From the NCBI GenBank assembly GCA_900708905.1, contig CAADRB010000020.1:2418453-2482452 (forward strand): a stretch of 64,000 nucleotides of DNA. The letters are read 5' to 3'. The translations under genes were made by a program, and so were the position numbers. Numbering within the stretch: the stretch's first letter is position 1; each line of letters starts with the position of its first letter. This stretch comes from Hymenolepis diminuta (lineage: Eukaryota > Platyhelminthes > Cestoda > Cyclophyllidea > Hymenolepididae). Of the stretch, positions 1-25,529 are shown one piece after another. The notes below the pieces were generated by a model that was not told where the DNA came from, did not search any database, and was given only the letters and a program-made list of their open reading frames with translations.

Positions 1-646
1 ATCCGCTAATTACGATTTTGCCATCAAGATGGACTTTCAATAGTAATAAAAATGATAATAAAAAGTAATAATAAACCAAGAATTTAGATTAAGTAAAGCT
101 TTTTATGTCGACTTTTTAAATTATTCTTCCTTGCAATCCTCCTCTTTAACTTATTTGAACTATTCTGCTACTCCTTAGATTTATAAGCTTTTCTATGATT
201 TACAAGGTGTGATTTTTTGTTTTATCATGGATAATAACAAGTAAAAATGTTGTTATGCTACTTTGCTACGACTATAAAGACTGCCTAAATCATGAAAGAT
301 TATTCTTTTGCTTGACCCTTGAAAAAGGAATGAATTTTGGTGGCAAAAAGGACCATTACAATTAAGTAACCGGTCAATAAACACTGGGGATTGTGAATAA
401 GAATTTGGAACGAAATATGAAACTTGAATTTTGGTAGTGAAGGATTGAAGTCTCCATTAAGTGAATATGCTATGCCCCGAATCTGAAAATCAAGTAAAGT
501 AACTAATGATACTCCCTTTTTGATCTCCTCTCCTTATCACTTAATTAACTTAATTTATTCCATTTCTTTTACTTTCGCCCAATGAAAATTGCGTAGTTTC
601 TCTTTATTAACTCGTGTTATAATTATAATTTATACTACTATTGCAG
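1..646. other. Intron upstream of first visible ELMO exon, with a repeat copy
   Basis: No coding exon is supported here. The stretch ends with a splice acceptor (TTGCAG at 641-646) in front of the first ELMO exon, so it is most likely intron of that gene. About 341-540 is a diverged copy of the dispersed repeat called family B below, recognised by its core 'accggtcaataaacactgg' followed by a 'gaattttgg' block. Confidence 0.55.
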
Positions 647-3600
647 CCCCGACCGCGTTCATTTTCTGTTAGACAATGGTATTGCCTCCTTCCTCTTCAA
701 CGCTTTAGAGGCTGCCCGTTCAAGAAAATCCCTTCCACCGCTACCACAAACCACAAGTGGAAAAGTCAGCCGATCAAATAGTAGGCTTGGGAATCTAGTC
801 ATCAGACCAAAGGCCCTCTCAATATCACAATCAATGAATACAAGTTTGGGAGTGGCTGCTACTAGAGGAACTGCGGCACATCTTACATCGGCAGAGCAAG
901 AGAAGAAAAGACGAAGAGTTTCGGAGTTACAGGTTCTTACAGTGTGCCTGGTTTATGCTATCTATGAGGCCTCAATGGATTCTCTCGCAGAAACGCTTAA
1001 CATTCTCCCACCCTATTGCATTGCCTCCGTTGTAGCGGTAAATTTTCTTCCGCATGAGTCAAACTATTTTACTCTTTATTTACAAACATGAGGATTAAGT
1101 AGAAAGTTAATAGATGAATGAGTGGAAATAACTAAACCGGGTTATCTGAAATCTTGTTAGGGGTGATACCCAGCCTCATGAGCGCTATCTGTAACTGTCA
1201 TGCTCCCAAAACATCGATGTGCCATCACGCTGAAAAAAAATTATATCCGTTTATTTATAAAGAGAGTATATATTATACTACCTGGATAAGCGTATGCATA
1301 GCTATAAGGATATAATTAGGGGAATTGAAGGTAGACTTAGCTCACAAGATTCAATATTTTACTTTTTCACCATTCAGCTCAGAAAATGTGTACTTTTGCT
1401 TTTAAAATGATTATTTGGTAGGGCTTGCTTTGCTTTGCGGATGAAATTTTGATAAGGGGCGTTTAAACAATCCTTGTCTTCTATTATATTTAAAGCATCA
1501 TGAAATTGGGCTCTTTACGTCATTTCTGGTCATTGTGTTTGCTAATCAACCATCTCGTCAATGGCGCGATTACTTGCACGCAAATGACAATGTAGTACTT
1601 TAAAGTTTTCGCTCGAATTTCCCTCAGGTAAGCGTTTACACTTTTAGGGACGAGAATGATTGTTGTTGTTGTCTGCTTTAGCCATGACAAACTGGTCAAA
1701 TCTAAGACTTTCTTTGGATATTACTTGTTTTTTTCTTAGCCATAATCTTTTGCATGGTTTCTGTTTAATTCTGGTAATGACTTAAAAGGAGTTTTAAGTT
1801 AAGAGAGCTAGAGAGACTTTTCAGAATCATTAAAAGTCGAAGTCTAAAATAACTAGAATGAAAGGATAATTGAGTTTCTTAATAAAATTTTGCAGCATTT
1901 TGATAATGTTACCTTTAGCCGGATGTTTGAATACTCGAATACAAGACTCTGACTGTATTTATCACTAAGGATAAGAATGAACTGCTTGTATTTAATGGAA
2001 TTAAATAATAGAAGCCACTTTAAATTATTTTCATTATATACAGGATCTGATGTCGGAAACCGACCCCTTAGACAAATATATTGAAGTGATGTTTGCTCCT
2101 CAAAGTGAAATTCGTGATGATTCTTCACTGAATAATTCAAACAGCACAACGACCACTTCTCGTAGTGGAAATATCTTCTCTTCCCTTAAGTTTTCAAAAA
2201 ACTTACTTAGCCCCAGTGCATTGTCACGAATTTCTCGGATGAATTCAATCGGCGGTGATTCACAAATAGGCCCATCATTATCGGTGGCAACCACAAATCA
2301 ACTTCCTTCACCATCCGTTCAACACTTAACAGTAACACCGAAGCCCCTGGTGGATTCAACCCCCATCATTGATGAGAAACGCGTCTCGGTGCTGACGGAT
2401 CCTATGGAAATTAATTTGCGAGATATTTTGATCAACCTTCAGCACTTCATCATTCAACCCTATATCAATCTACTAAACGCTCAACCTGACGTACGAAATT
2501 GTGCCTACTTAAGATTTATCAGTAAAACTATCTTATTAAAGTTTATTAATTTAGGAAAGACAAATGCACCGGGCCTTAAGAGACCTTTGTCGACTCATTC
2601 GACCAGATATCACTTCCTCGTCGAATTCATCTAGTTCTGGAGTGAGTACGGAAGTTAACCCAAAAGTAGAAATCTACCGAATGTGCGGATTTAATGTAGG
2701 AAAATTTAAATAAATTTACGTCGACCTCTATTCTTTATTTTTTGACTTTGTATTTCGTAACGTGCTTTAGGATCCACATAAACCAGATGATGACTTTAAA
2801 ATTCCCCCAAAAATGCTGAGCGTCATTTGCCTTTCCTCGTTGGTAAAGCATCGAGAAGATTTGATTCATAGAATTCTGGAGAATCAAAACCCCCTCGACA
2901 ATGATCGTTCTATTTCTCCAGTTATCGCTTGGTTGGAAGCAGACAAAATTGGAGGTCATCCACATTTCCCTCTAATGTCTGCTGTGAGAGCTGTCGCTTT
3001 AGTTTTGTGTCAAGTTCTGGATATTAACAGTACGTAATTACCTTTTACGTGACTGAGGCCTGCAAGGTTATCCCCAATTTTAAATTATTAATCAGTTTTA
3101 TAAAAAAATATTTGAGAAGAACTCGTATAGCACCCGGAATTCAGTTGTAGGACCTGTGGTCTTAGGTCTGAAATGACAGTTATAGACGGTTTTTCGGTCG
3201 ATCTTTGCATGCACTTCTGCGAGGATCATTTATCATCTTTGCAATCGTCTTCGAATGTCTGGATATTGTTATAGTGATAATTTATATTTTTATGCGAAAT
3301 TCTGAAAATAGCCATGAAGTCTGTGCGTAATTAGAATATAGCGTATGTTTAATCATATATTTTCATATCATGCTTACTAATTGTGATGTTTTTCTCAAGA
3401 TAAATCCAGCGTTGAAGACGAGCAGCTTAATACTCTGTTGTTTCAAAGTTCACCGAATGCCGACTCTATCTTAGAATTATTCCTTCACTGCTTCGATACT
3501 TTCTATAATATTTGGTTCGCAGTCAATGCTGCGCCACATGATCTAGAAAGGGTAAGTATTATTAACCAATTAGAACGCTCATTGAATTTGATTGGTTGAA

Positions 3601-6600
3601 TTAGTTTACTACTGGGTTTGATCGCAAAGTTACGAATTTAATAGTAAAATCGTACGATTCATCAATCGGAACCATGCATTATTAAAATTCCAGGATATGA
3701 TATCTTATTCAAAATACTTTTATATGTTTCTCTCAGAGAAGAAAGTAATTTGTAAATAATTAGTAGATTAACATTTTAATGATATACAATAAAAATATTT
3801 TACAGCTTTATTAAGATGGTTTCTGAATAATATGGATTTTCAAAAAAACAATTCGCTAAATTGAGGTAGATACGTTAGCTACTAACAGAATTACTCATTT
3901 TGATAATGTTTATACCAACATTACCCCAACGCTTAATACTATTCTTTATATTCATTCTGTTCCGTAGTGTTAAGTTTTAGGTGAAAACCAAGTAGATTTA
4001 TTTTCCCATTTCGGGTATTTCGGGTATAGGGCTCTATCTTTTACATAAAAGTATCTTAAAAAACTAAAATACTAGAGTTTAGGCGTTACAGCAGTAAGGA
4101 GGGGAATTGTAAAATTGGCAATATTTATCAAATTCACAAATCCATTAGAGGTTTCAGCTACGGTCATCTGATTATAAACCTTTTAGGTGGAAGTGAAATG
4201 CTACTGAATCACATTTTTAGATAAACTGATCTCTAATCTGTGAAGTGGTAATCGTAGGTTTTGTATCTTAATAAAAACTGTCCCACAGCACATATCACCG
4301 CTATCACTAATAACCGTCATGGCTCTAGTGACCCGTCTAGGCTCAGTAAAAGAAGAATGTTTATTTCAATGACAATCTTCTCCATTTATAGGAAAATCAC
4401 CACTTTTATAAATCTTTGGATTTGGAAAATGAGTGGCTGTTTGATAAATCAATAAATGTAACGGTGCGAGATTCCATTCTCAGACATGAATGGGAAAACT
4501 CAATAATCGATAATCCAGGGCACGAGGAATGAAATCTGCGTGTTTCGTGTTAAATTATCGGCTATTAATTTCGCCAATAGTTGCCTTAGTGGTGCCCTTG
4601 AGTGTCCGGCAGCGAGTAAAGAGTCTTATAATTGATAATCTAGTCCAAGAGGGATGAGTCTGTTCTGGGTCACAGAACCTATTATTATTCCTTTTCCTAA
4701 CGAAGACTAAGAACTTATTTTCAAATATTGAACTGTCGTGATTATCTGATTTAAAATAGCTACAGACTATTACTAATCATTAAGAGGAGATTGTCACTCA
4801 CAAAAATAGTTCTATGGAGACAAAGTATGGGCACGCTCACTGAGTAATAAAGGCGATAATTTGGCGTTAAGATTATTTGTTTCCTTTCTCATTGTAAGTG
4901 TGAGAACGCGTTTGTGTGATTGTATGATGAGCCAACAGTCGCGCTTTAAAACAAACTTTTCTCACAAACTCCTCGTATTGGTTAGTTTGATCTGCGCGCT
5001 TATAAGAGACGATTGCATCGCTGTCACTTCCATAGTCATTACAGTTAGGTCCTTTAAACACGCGTTTCTGAGTATTAGATCTGTATTTGATTTCTTACCC
5101 CTCGTCAAAATTCATATTACTTTTCCTTTGTTTTAACTGTTAGATCTCAAGGGCATTGGGTACCGGCTTGAGTAACACAATTTCCACTTGTCCAAACACA
5201 TTTGACGAGTTTGCAAGGACACTAGCGAACTTCTCTCTGGACTCTATTCGAAAATCGTGGAAGATGCGAGATGAGGAAAGAGAGAAGAACCACTTGGCTG
5301 TCCAGTATGTTTTGGCTCCCGTGCACCACTTTGTATGAAAATGAGTAGATTCCTAATATTTGGTTGGTTTTTTAGAGAATTACATCGAGATCTGGTGAAA
5401 CAACATACTGAGACTGTCACTAAGCAACGTCTCTACACAATGAGCCATGGCCAACCCCTGACTTATACGAAAATCACGAAAAAAGGTTCGCTTTCTCAAA
5501 ATTACGCCCTTGGATGCCTTCACACTAAAAGAATGAATTTTAAAAATGAAATTTACCATTTTTCCTAATTTAATGACTCTTTACCACGTACTTTTAAAGT
5601 TTAAATATAATTATTGTATACTTTTAGAGGTTCAACGGCTCCGCGTTTCCCTATCGACAGACCAAAATCTTCTGTTAGTTCGTGATCCTCAAAATCGTGT
5701 TGTTGCCATTTGTAAGTTAGACTACATTTAAATCTTTAATTTCTTTTAGGTGATATTATTACTGACCTTTTTGAGGTATTTACTATCATTATTTATCATA
5801 TAATTATTCATTTTCTGTTTCAAGGGCCATTATCATCGATTCTCTCGGTATCATCTCATACCGAAAACAAGAAAAATAAAAATCGTGAATGGGTAAATTT
5901 CAGAAAACTTTTGTCCATAATTTTTAACAGACATACCACACCATTTGCTGGTTACAGACAATTTTGGTTATTAGAAATATTCATTTTAGTAACAATCCAA
6001 CTTGGCATTTAAAAATAGTAGCCAAATAAAGTGATATTTGTTTCATTCACCCACTTATTTTTCCAGTTAGTTTGTATATACAATTATGTATTCTAAAAGA
6101 CATACTTGTAAACTCGAAGATGTAATTTGTTCCTCAGACGAAATGGATATTGTTTAGTAATAGAAAAACTTTTTTACTTAATATTTGAATTATCTACTCT
6201 GTCCTAATTATTAACTTGAAATTCTGGAATTTCTTCATTTTTTCCGCTCCGTTCATCAGATTATTTGCTTTCTTTGAACAGGAATAAGAGTTTTTACGGT
6301 AGGGTGAATTGCAAGAAGTTTCAGTTGGTCTAAATCAAGGTCGTAAATTTCATTGGCTACCTCTCTCAAATAATAAGAATAAAAAACAGACTGTTTCGTA
6401 ATTTTTAATTCTCGCTACCATAAAAACTATTGTTCTTGTTTAAAGAAAACAGATAGTTTGATGAGAGGAATTTCTTTCCTTCTCTAGCTGGTGGTCCTAA
6501 CAATCGATACGGAACAAGCTACAGAACAAGATGCTGATAGTCTTCCTCGCCCATTATCCGCCAAACAACAGAGCAGACACAATCAGATTGTTCTCAATGC

Positions 6601-6878
6601 TCATAGTGAGTACCTTCAAACATCTTGGATTGATGGTTTTAGCTGCCTACGGAAAGAGAAAGTAAGTTTAAATCAGCTACTTATCAATAGTTTGAATACG
6701 TTAAGGAGAGTTGTTTGTGATTTTCTAGTTTACCAGTGCCGCATTTGCTGATGACGTCAATTTGATCTCAAATCTTGAACTCCGGATCCGTCTCTTTGGT
6801 CTAAATCTGGATACCGTTCCTTCGAAAGCAATTGAACTACCGTCTTCCTATCCCGATCTCACCGGATTATTGTTTTGA
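647..6878 (+). CDS. ELMO: ELMO (engulfment and cell motility) protein, C-terminal part, 11 exons
   Basis: ELMO proteins pair with DOCK-family exchange factors to activate Rac in the cytoplasm and at the membrane during engulfment and migration. Exons I support: 647-1037, 2044-2490, 2555-2695, 2771-3029, 3400-3551, 5144-5304, 5376-5485, 5628-5711, 5825-5892, 6488-6661, 6729-6878 (stop TGA). All junctions are GT-AG and all phases agree, giving about 711 in-window residues. Exon 1 carries the 'ELQVLT' stretch typical of the repeat region before the ELMO core. Exons 3-5 match the segment with 'PPKMLSVICLSSLVKH' and a conserved 'RILEN'. Exons 6-8 match the helical linker (KQRL motif). Exons 8-11 form the PH domain, ending in the W-I-D-G helix and an 'LELRIRLFGL' helix. 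Exon 2 (149 residues) is mostly a Ser/Thr/Asn-rich insertion that vertebrate ELMO lacks. The N-terminal RBD/ARM exons lie outside the window. Identity is firm; the exact ends of exons 7 and 9 are the weakest calls. Confidence 0.88.
3552..5143 (+). other. ELMO intron with repeat C copies
   Basis: This 1.6 kb intron separates the exon ending in GAAAGG|gtaagt from the exon starting after 'ctgttag'. No internal exon is needed for phase. About 4423-4560 and 4560-4700 look like two diverged halves of repeat family C, recognised by 'gagtggctg' and by 'ataatctagtccaagaggg'. The rest shows nothing I recognise. Confidence 0.5.
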
Positions 6879-7163
6879 AGGATTAATTTGATTTCCTCTT
6901 CTTCCATCATTAATTTACTCCTTGTAATCACATTATGTACTATTTTTGCAAAATTTGAATCGCTGAGCGTTTGTCTAATTCCTTAGATTTGCAAGAATAT
7001 GACAAATATATTTATACGTAGAAAAGAATTGAGTAGCATATAACTATCACTTTGCGACATTTTCATTGAATTATAATTGCATTATCTTTTAGCATAGTAG
7101 AAATGAGACAGGGCTATTTATCATGGGAAATTGAAGTAAGGCTGTATTTAACGTTGCGTTGAC

Positions 7164-7470
7164 CTGATCTTAGTTGTAGGATACCGTAACCGACCCTAAG
7201 ATTCAGTAAGAAATTTCACTAATCACGAATGCTACCCACAATGACACAATACAAAACATCCCAAGCCACCATATCAAAACAGGACAAGTTCTAGTATCGA
7301 TAGGTAGATTTATATTATACGTCATTTACAACCGCAATGTAAATAAATTTGTTCGAATAAAATGGAATTAAAAGAAGCGAGATTTATGATGTGGAAAATA
7401 ATGAATCATACATATAAAAATTATTTCGGGAAAATATTAGTTTCTTATATTAAGCGGTTATCGACTCGGG
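7164..7470 (+). repeat. Repeat family A, copy 1
   Basis: It starts at 'ctgatcttagttgtagg' and contains the shared blocks 'gataggtagatttatatt', 'aatgtaaataaatttgttcg' and 'acatataaaaattattt'. It aligns along its length with copy 2, with many substitutions. It has no ORF and no visible terminal inverted repeats. Confidence 0.75.
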
Positions 7471-7552
7471 TTCTTTGCTGTGGGAAACGAGTATACCTTA
7501 ATTAAATAATATGAGAAAGTCACTTCCTATTATGGAAGGAAACTGTTATAAT

Positions 7553-7870
7553 CTGCTCTTCTCTGTAGGGTACCACAGCCGACTCTTAGATTCCCTAAGA
7601 CATTCCACTAATTACAGACACGACCCGATAACACCATAATACAAAACGATCCAAACCACAATATGAACGCAAGACGCACGTTTTCGTATCGATAGGTCGA
7701 TTTATATTGTGAGCCATTAACAACTGTAATGTAAATACATTCGTTCCAAAGAAAGAGGATTTAAAAAAGCAGTCATTAAAAGGTGGAAAATAAAGAATCT
7801 TACATATAAAAATTATTTTGGGAAAAATATTATTTTCTTATGTGTAGCACGCCCGTTCGTAGATTTAATC
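7553..7870 (+). repeat. Repeat family A, copy 2
   Basis: It starts 'ctgctcttctctgtaggg' and runs through 'tatcgataggtcgatttata', 'aatgtaaatacattcgttc' and 'acatataaaaattatttt', ending near 'gcacgcccgttcgtagattt'. This is the best-preserved copy by eye. It lies about 80 bp after copy 1 in the same orientation. Confidence 0.75.
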
Positions 7871-8497
7871 ATCCGTCCGTCTTTGTCGCGAGATCGACCA
7901 GGAAACGAGAGAAATGTCATCAAGTCCTGGTAGTACATCTAAGATAATACCTTGATCGTTTTTTTCACGTCGTTGCACTAAATCGGAGATCAGATACTGT
8001 TCGGGAGTTAGGGTGCTCTAGGATATAGAACACACAATATTAATAGCATCAAGAATATTTAAAAAATGATGTATCTCACAATTCAACAAATCAAACCCTC
8101 CTGGTCTGAATTGTTTGTGATCTCGAAATCAAGTGTCCTTTCCGGTCCCCACGTCTTAGATATCGCTAAAATGCGGATTGGTGATCATGGCAGCTGTCCA
8201 TTGGTGATTTAAATTATGGTTGAGGGCATACATATGAAACACAGCAGGACTTGGTGAAGCCCGCCTATTCCCGTAATTCTTGCAATTTAATGCATAATAA
8301 ATAGAGCAATAATTCAAATCTATTGGATAACACAAATCAGACTGCATTTCTGTAATGATTTGCCAATATTTTTCAATCTGAGCTAAAGTGGTCACGAATT
8401 TAATTGACATCCATGGAAGCGACCAGTTTACGTTATCGAATAGGAAAAAATTTTGAACGTGTCAGAGACATAATCGAAGATATATGAAACTAGGGAT

Positions 8498-8715
8498 CTG
8501 CTCTTCTAGTAGGAAGCTGACACTTAGATTTTAAATATAAGCGGCTGTGTATTGTTCGCTTTTTATGATCGTAATGTGAAGAAATTTATTCGAATGAAGA
8601 AGAATTAAATGGCGGAAATTAAACGGTGGAAAACAAAGTACCTTGCCCAATAGAAGTGTTTTGAAAATAAATTTTGGCTTCTTATGCATAACACACCAGT
8701 GGTAGCATCTAATGA
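8498..8715 (+). repeat. Repeat family A, copy 3 (internally shortened)
   Basis: It starts 'ctgctcttctagtagg', then lacks much of the middle present in copies 1 and 2. It resumes at 'atcgtaatgtgaagaaattt' and ends 'cttatgcataacacaccag', matching the end of copy 2. Confidence 0.65.
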
Positions 8716-9761
8716 ATAAAAATCGTAATGTCTGAATAGGTCATTGTGAAAACAGGATTGAACCACTTTGAAACTACAGTACTGAAACTATTTTGTGTTT
8801 AGGAAACTTCAAAATTATTTCCAGCCTGAATTACAAATAGCTATCTGTATGTAACATACACAAGTGGAAAATGAGCCAACCATCGAGAAAGTGGGAAGGA
8901 ATCGTTATTATCAGAGAATTTATCATATCCGGTATTGATTTATCTGAAAGTATGAAAGAGCTAACAGAGAAACTGTTATTTCCATTCAGTTAAATGAAAA
9001 TCAAAAATTATGTCCAATAGAGAGAATAAGCAATTTATAAAGATGCCAATGTATCTGTTGAAATACCAGTTCTCGGTGAATGTAACTGTGCGATCTAAGA
9101 ATATTTCTGAGTAGTTTTAGTTAATGAGTATGCTATAGACAGTAAATGTCTATTAACATCTGGCGATTAGAAAGGATTGACTGGCGATAAGATCACAACT
9201 ATGATATCCACAGGCTGTCCAGTTGTGTCTGTATCTCCGTGCATATAGATAGCTACATAGATGCCAATCAGCACACCGGGACATGACTGATATCTAACGA
9301 GGAAATGTTTTGCATATTAATCAACAAATTGGGGTGGATTCCCGGCCACCTTAGTACTGATCAGGCGACATGAATGACTTGACTTATTCCTTCTAAGTAA
9401 TCCCGGTTCACACAACATTATTGCAAACCGCATCTAGTCACCATTAATTGACCGAGATTCTTTGAATAACTCGGTTAAGGCCGCAGCTAACATTGCAGTT
9501 GGAAATAGCCACATTGGACATTATTCAAAGTTAAATCAAAATTAATATTATTCCAGAGAAATAGAATAACTAGGTATTATTTCTAGATTTAAATGCAAAT
9601 TGATCAATACAACGCATATAATTTTATTTTTGGACATATAGAAGGTATTAGCTATTGCTAGAGATAGCAAACACAATTGACAATCATTGATTCCGAAGGA
9701 CAAGACACAGAGTAAAATAAAAACAACCTGCCTCGTGAGGACTCAATTCTACAAATTGAAG

Positions 9762-10044
9762 CTGCTCTTCTTTGTGGGTAACCCGACACATATATTCGCC
9801 AAGTAACTGCGCTAGTTACAAATACAATCCGACAAAAGCACAATGCAAACTGGCCAAACCCACGATGTCAAAGTTAGACGCACGTTCTTGTTGATAAATA
9901 GATGTGCATTATGTACGTTTTGATAAAATTATTTAGACAAAAAGAACTAAAGGGGATGAAAATAAAAAAATCATACATATAAATGTAATTTGCGGGAATA
10001 CATTATTTTTAATAATGTAGCCGAAAAGCATTCGACAATCTAAT
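9762..10044 (+). repeat. Repeat family A, copy 4
   Basis: It starts 'ctgctcttctttgtgggta'. It shares 'agacgcacgttcttg', 'gataaatagatgtgcatt' and 'tcatacatataaatgtaatt' with copies 1 and 2, and ends near 'cattcgacaatctaataaa'. Same orientation as the other three copies. Confidence 0.65.
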
Positions 10045-11031
10045 AAAAGCGAAGACACAGCCAAGGATATTTGATATCACTTGAAGAAGACTTCACTTGT
10101 AAACCGAATATTTCATCAATAAATTAAAGGACTTTCACTATCACCTCCGAACCGTTTTACCGCTTTGAGTAACTCAACTTATCTCTTCTATGATCCAGGT
10201 CGAAATCATAATATGCTGGTATTTAATTGTTTTAATTAGTTCTCTTGAAGTGATTCAGTTTGATAAACCAAGCAGATAATAAAACATCTGAGTGTGTCTT
10301 ATTTATTGGAACCATTTTACCCGCACGTGCTCATACTTGTGGAGAAATGGGAGAAATAGTACCGTTGACGTGGGTATTATCGCATGGGAAAGATTAACAC
10401 AAAAACAATAATGAATTTTGTTAAAAATCAATAGCATCTTCGTCAACTGAAAGAATTAGGACAATCACCACATTGATTTTTCACAAGCTTGAAACTATTT
10501 CAGCATATTAAATTTAGACTAAGATTTCGCTGATGCTTGTCAAACACGAGCAGCTGATTTTCACGTGATTCACAAAGACTGGATGTAATCCACTAGTTCT
10601 CATCCATTTGGCTCTTCTATGAAATTTTTGTTGCCGCAGAAATGTACGACAGAATTACATATTAATAAAATGATATAAAAGTTAAAGTTAGAGATGAAGT
10701 ACTCTTAAAATATTTTACTGTTAATAACTATTTTATTTAAAATTTTCAACATACAGAAAATTAAAGCAAAACTACATATGTTAAAAAATATTTTTTGAGT
10801 AAATTGAACTTCAACTAAATATTTTACGAAAATGACAGTTTACCTTCTAGGTCAAACGTGGCACATTAGCCTCTTTGAAATATTTAACCCGATTGTTAAG
10901 CACCTTGAATGGAATAGAAAAGGTGCATGTAATGGTCTCACATATCAAATGTAATTCTGCGTCCCTACGTAGTACAGGCGAAATATTAAATATCTTGGGT
11001 GTATGTTGGTTTATTTTTCTTAATATCCTAG

Positions 11032-23446
<12,415 letters not shown>

Positions 23447-24379
23447 TCTCCCAATATTCGCTACTCTTTTGCCTTCTCTTATTCCTCTATTTTTGGTCCT
23501 TGTTCTCTTTCCTCGGTGGTGTCTAGTGCTGCAATGTTACGCCCACGCCTAACATTTTACTGATATAAAAAATATTACTTTCGTGGCTTTTGACATGATT
23601 GTCTCACTGGCCATATTATATGAACTACCATTTTGACCCGTCATTTTTCGTAGTGTTTTATGCAAACTGTATTAGCTACTTAAGAATCAACTTCACGAGG
23701 CGCTTAATTACCGTCCTCGATTTATTCACATTTCGAAGATGGAAGCGTCTTATTGATATGTACAAGGACTGGGCCGCTGTTTTGAAAGTTCGTTTGTCAC
23801 AGAATAGTGACAGACGATCCAGGTTAAGTTTGATATAATGAACAGGGTGAACTGCAGTCAGTGAGATTTGTTGAGCAGCATTACTAGTAATGGATACGGT
23901 CACGTATTGTACCCTGGGCTCCCTATTAAGTGACCTCCACGAAGTTCTAACTCTAACTCATGACAAAGCACATACCAAGAGGTGGGAGTCCTGTTTATCG
24001 GACTGTGGGAGTAATGATTAAAGCGTGCTCGATTGCCAAATAGTGTTAGTGAGGGAGGGGGGAGTGAATCAGACTTTAAGGTCATGGGAAGCGGAAGAAT
24101 ATTTGCGTAGAAGATAATGTAGACTAGATTGACGCGGAATCCACATCCGTACTTTACACAATGTAATCAACCCAGATGCAACATTTGCGATAACATGCTT
24201 CATAAATATTAAAAACGCATGATATAACTATTGAAAGATCCACAAAGCGCATGATATAATAGAGATTGGTTGAAGATATTTATTTACCCTGACTGAACAC
24301 AACTTACGGAGCTATGCTATGCTAAGGGTGTAAGTTATTGAATATCCCATAAGATAATTTTGTCAATTCAGTATTTGGA

Positions 24380-24695
24380 AGAAAAAAGGATTGAATTGGC
24401 AAGGTCAGCCATCATGATTAAAAAACCGGTTAATAAGCGATGGATATTGCAGGCAAGCACTTGCTGCAATTCAGGGAACGAATTTTGAATTTTGAAAGCG
24501 AACTACCTATTAGGCAAATATTCCACAACTCTATTCCAAAGATCGAATAAAGTGAGACCCACTGATACCACGACGTAGCTCTTAGCGTCTTTTTGACCAT
24601 CCCCTCTTAACCATTTGTTAGATCTTCTGCTAATCGATTTCAGTTCCTTCCCACAATTAAAAATTGAAACATTTTTTGTATTACCGCAGGTAATA
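24380..24695 (+). repeat. Repeat family B copy (long)
   Basis: It starts at 'gaattggcaaggtcagccat' and contains 'accggttaataagcgatgga', 'aacgaattttgaattttgaa', 'taaagtgagacccactgata' and 'ttaaccatttgttagatctt', ending near 'cacaattaaaaattgaaa'. This is one of the most complete copies, at about 300 bp. Confidence 0.7.
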
Positions 24696-25274
24696 ACAAT
24701 AATGAAGATTGTTACTGGTAGGTATGAATTTTCAAACTTCGCTAAATTACTAAAATAAAATGGATTTTGATTTATTGCATTCACTGTTTGGAACTTTATC
24801 TTATGGGTCTATTTCCGATTTTAATTTTAAAAATGTCCTATCAGTAAGTTTCTTAGGATGAATATATCTAATTGTTATGTTCCCGCAAAAGAAATATGTG
24901 CAGAAACTGTTAAAAGTGTCTCCACTCTCATACAGCAATTAAGTCTGCCGTAATTAAGCTGTTTTATTTGAGGTGTCAAACTGAAAAATGCCTATTATTA
25001 GATTTATTGAAGCAAATATGCATTAAACAGTATATTTAGGAGCAAATTTTAGAGAGGGAGAGGGAGGAAGTCATTATCTGCTAACAGATTAGCCATTTCT
25101 ATGCTAAGCTCAAATTTTATTATTTGATTTTAAAAACGCCCTACTTGATCCAGCTGGTTGACAGATTTGTTACATCCTCATCAGTTGCTCTATTATAAAG
25201 AAGAGTTAAAGCTCAAAAGACGGTTTGATATTAAGAAAATAAGTCTTAAATAGATTTGAAAATGTGCTAAAGGA

Positions 25275-25450
25275 TTTGCTGCCTGGTTAGCCAATAATTG
25301 TGGCAATGAATTTCTCACTGGTAGTCTTGGATACCAAGGTATGAGCACAGAAATCTAATGATCGACAAACCAGTAAATGAGAGATGAAGCTTGTGAGTTT
25401 CTTTCGAGTGGATCGAGAATGTTCAATTAGGCTACCAAATAATGACAAAC
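25275..25450 (+). repeat. Repeat family C copy
   Basis: It contains 'gctgcctggttagccaataa', then 'gagagatgaagcttgtgagt' and 'tttctttcgagtggatcgag', in the same order as the copy at 16795. It is again followed within about 100 bp by repeat B sequence. Confidence 0.65.
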
Positions 25451-25529
25451 TGGAAATATTCTGCTCAATGTTAAAATATTCTAGCTCATGTGGACAAGAC
25501 GCTCTTCAGCTGTCAAAATGATGTGATAA

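Larger units (their letters stand above)
6879..11031. other. Intergenic region between ELMO and SPCA, with repeat A array
   Basis: No credible exon was identified over about 4.1 kb, although the missing N-terminal exon of the Ca2+-ATPase must lie somewhere here or in a longer first intron. The region is dominated by four direct copies of repeat family A, listed separately. The remainder is AT-rich and short of open frames. Confidence 0.5.
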
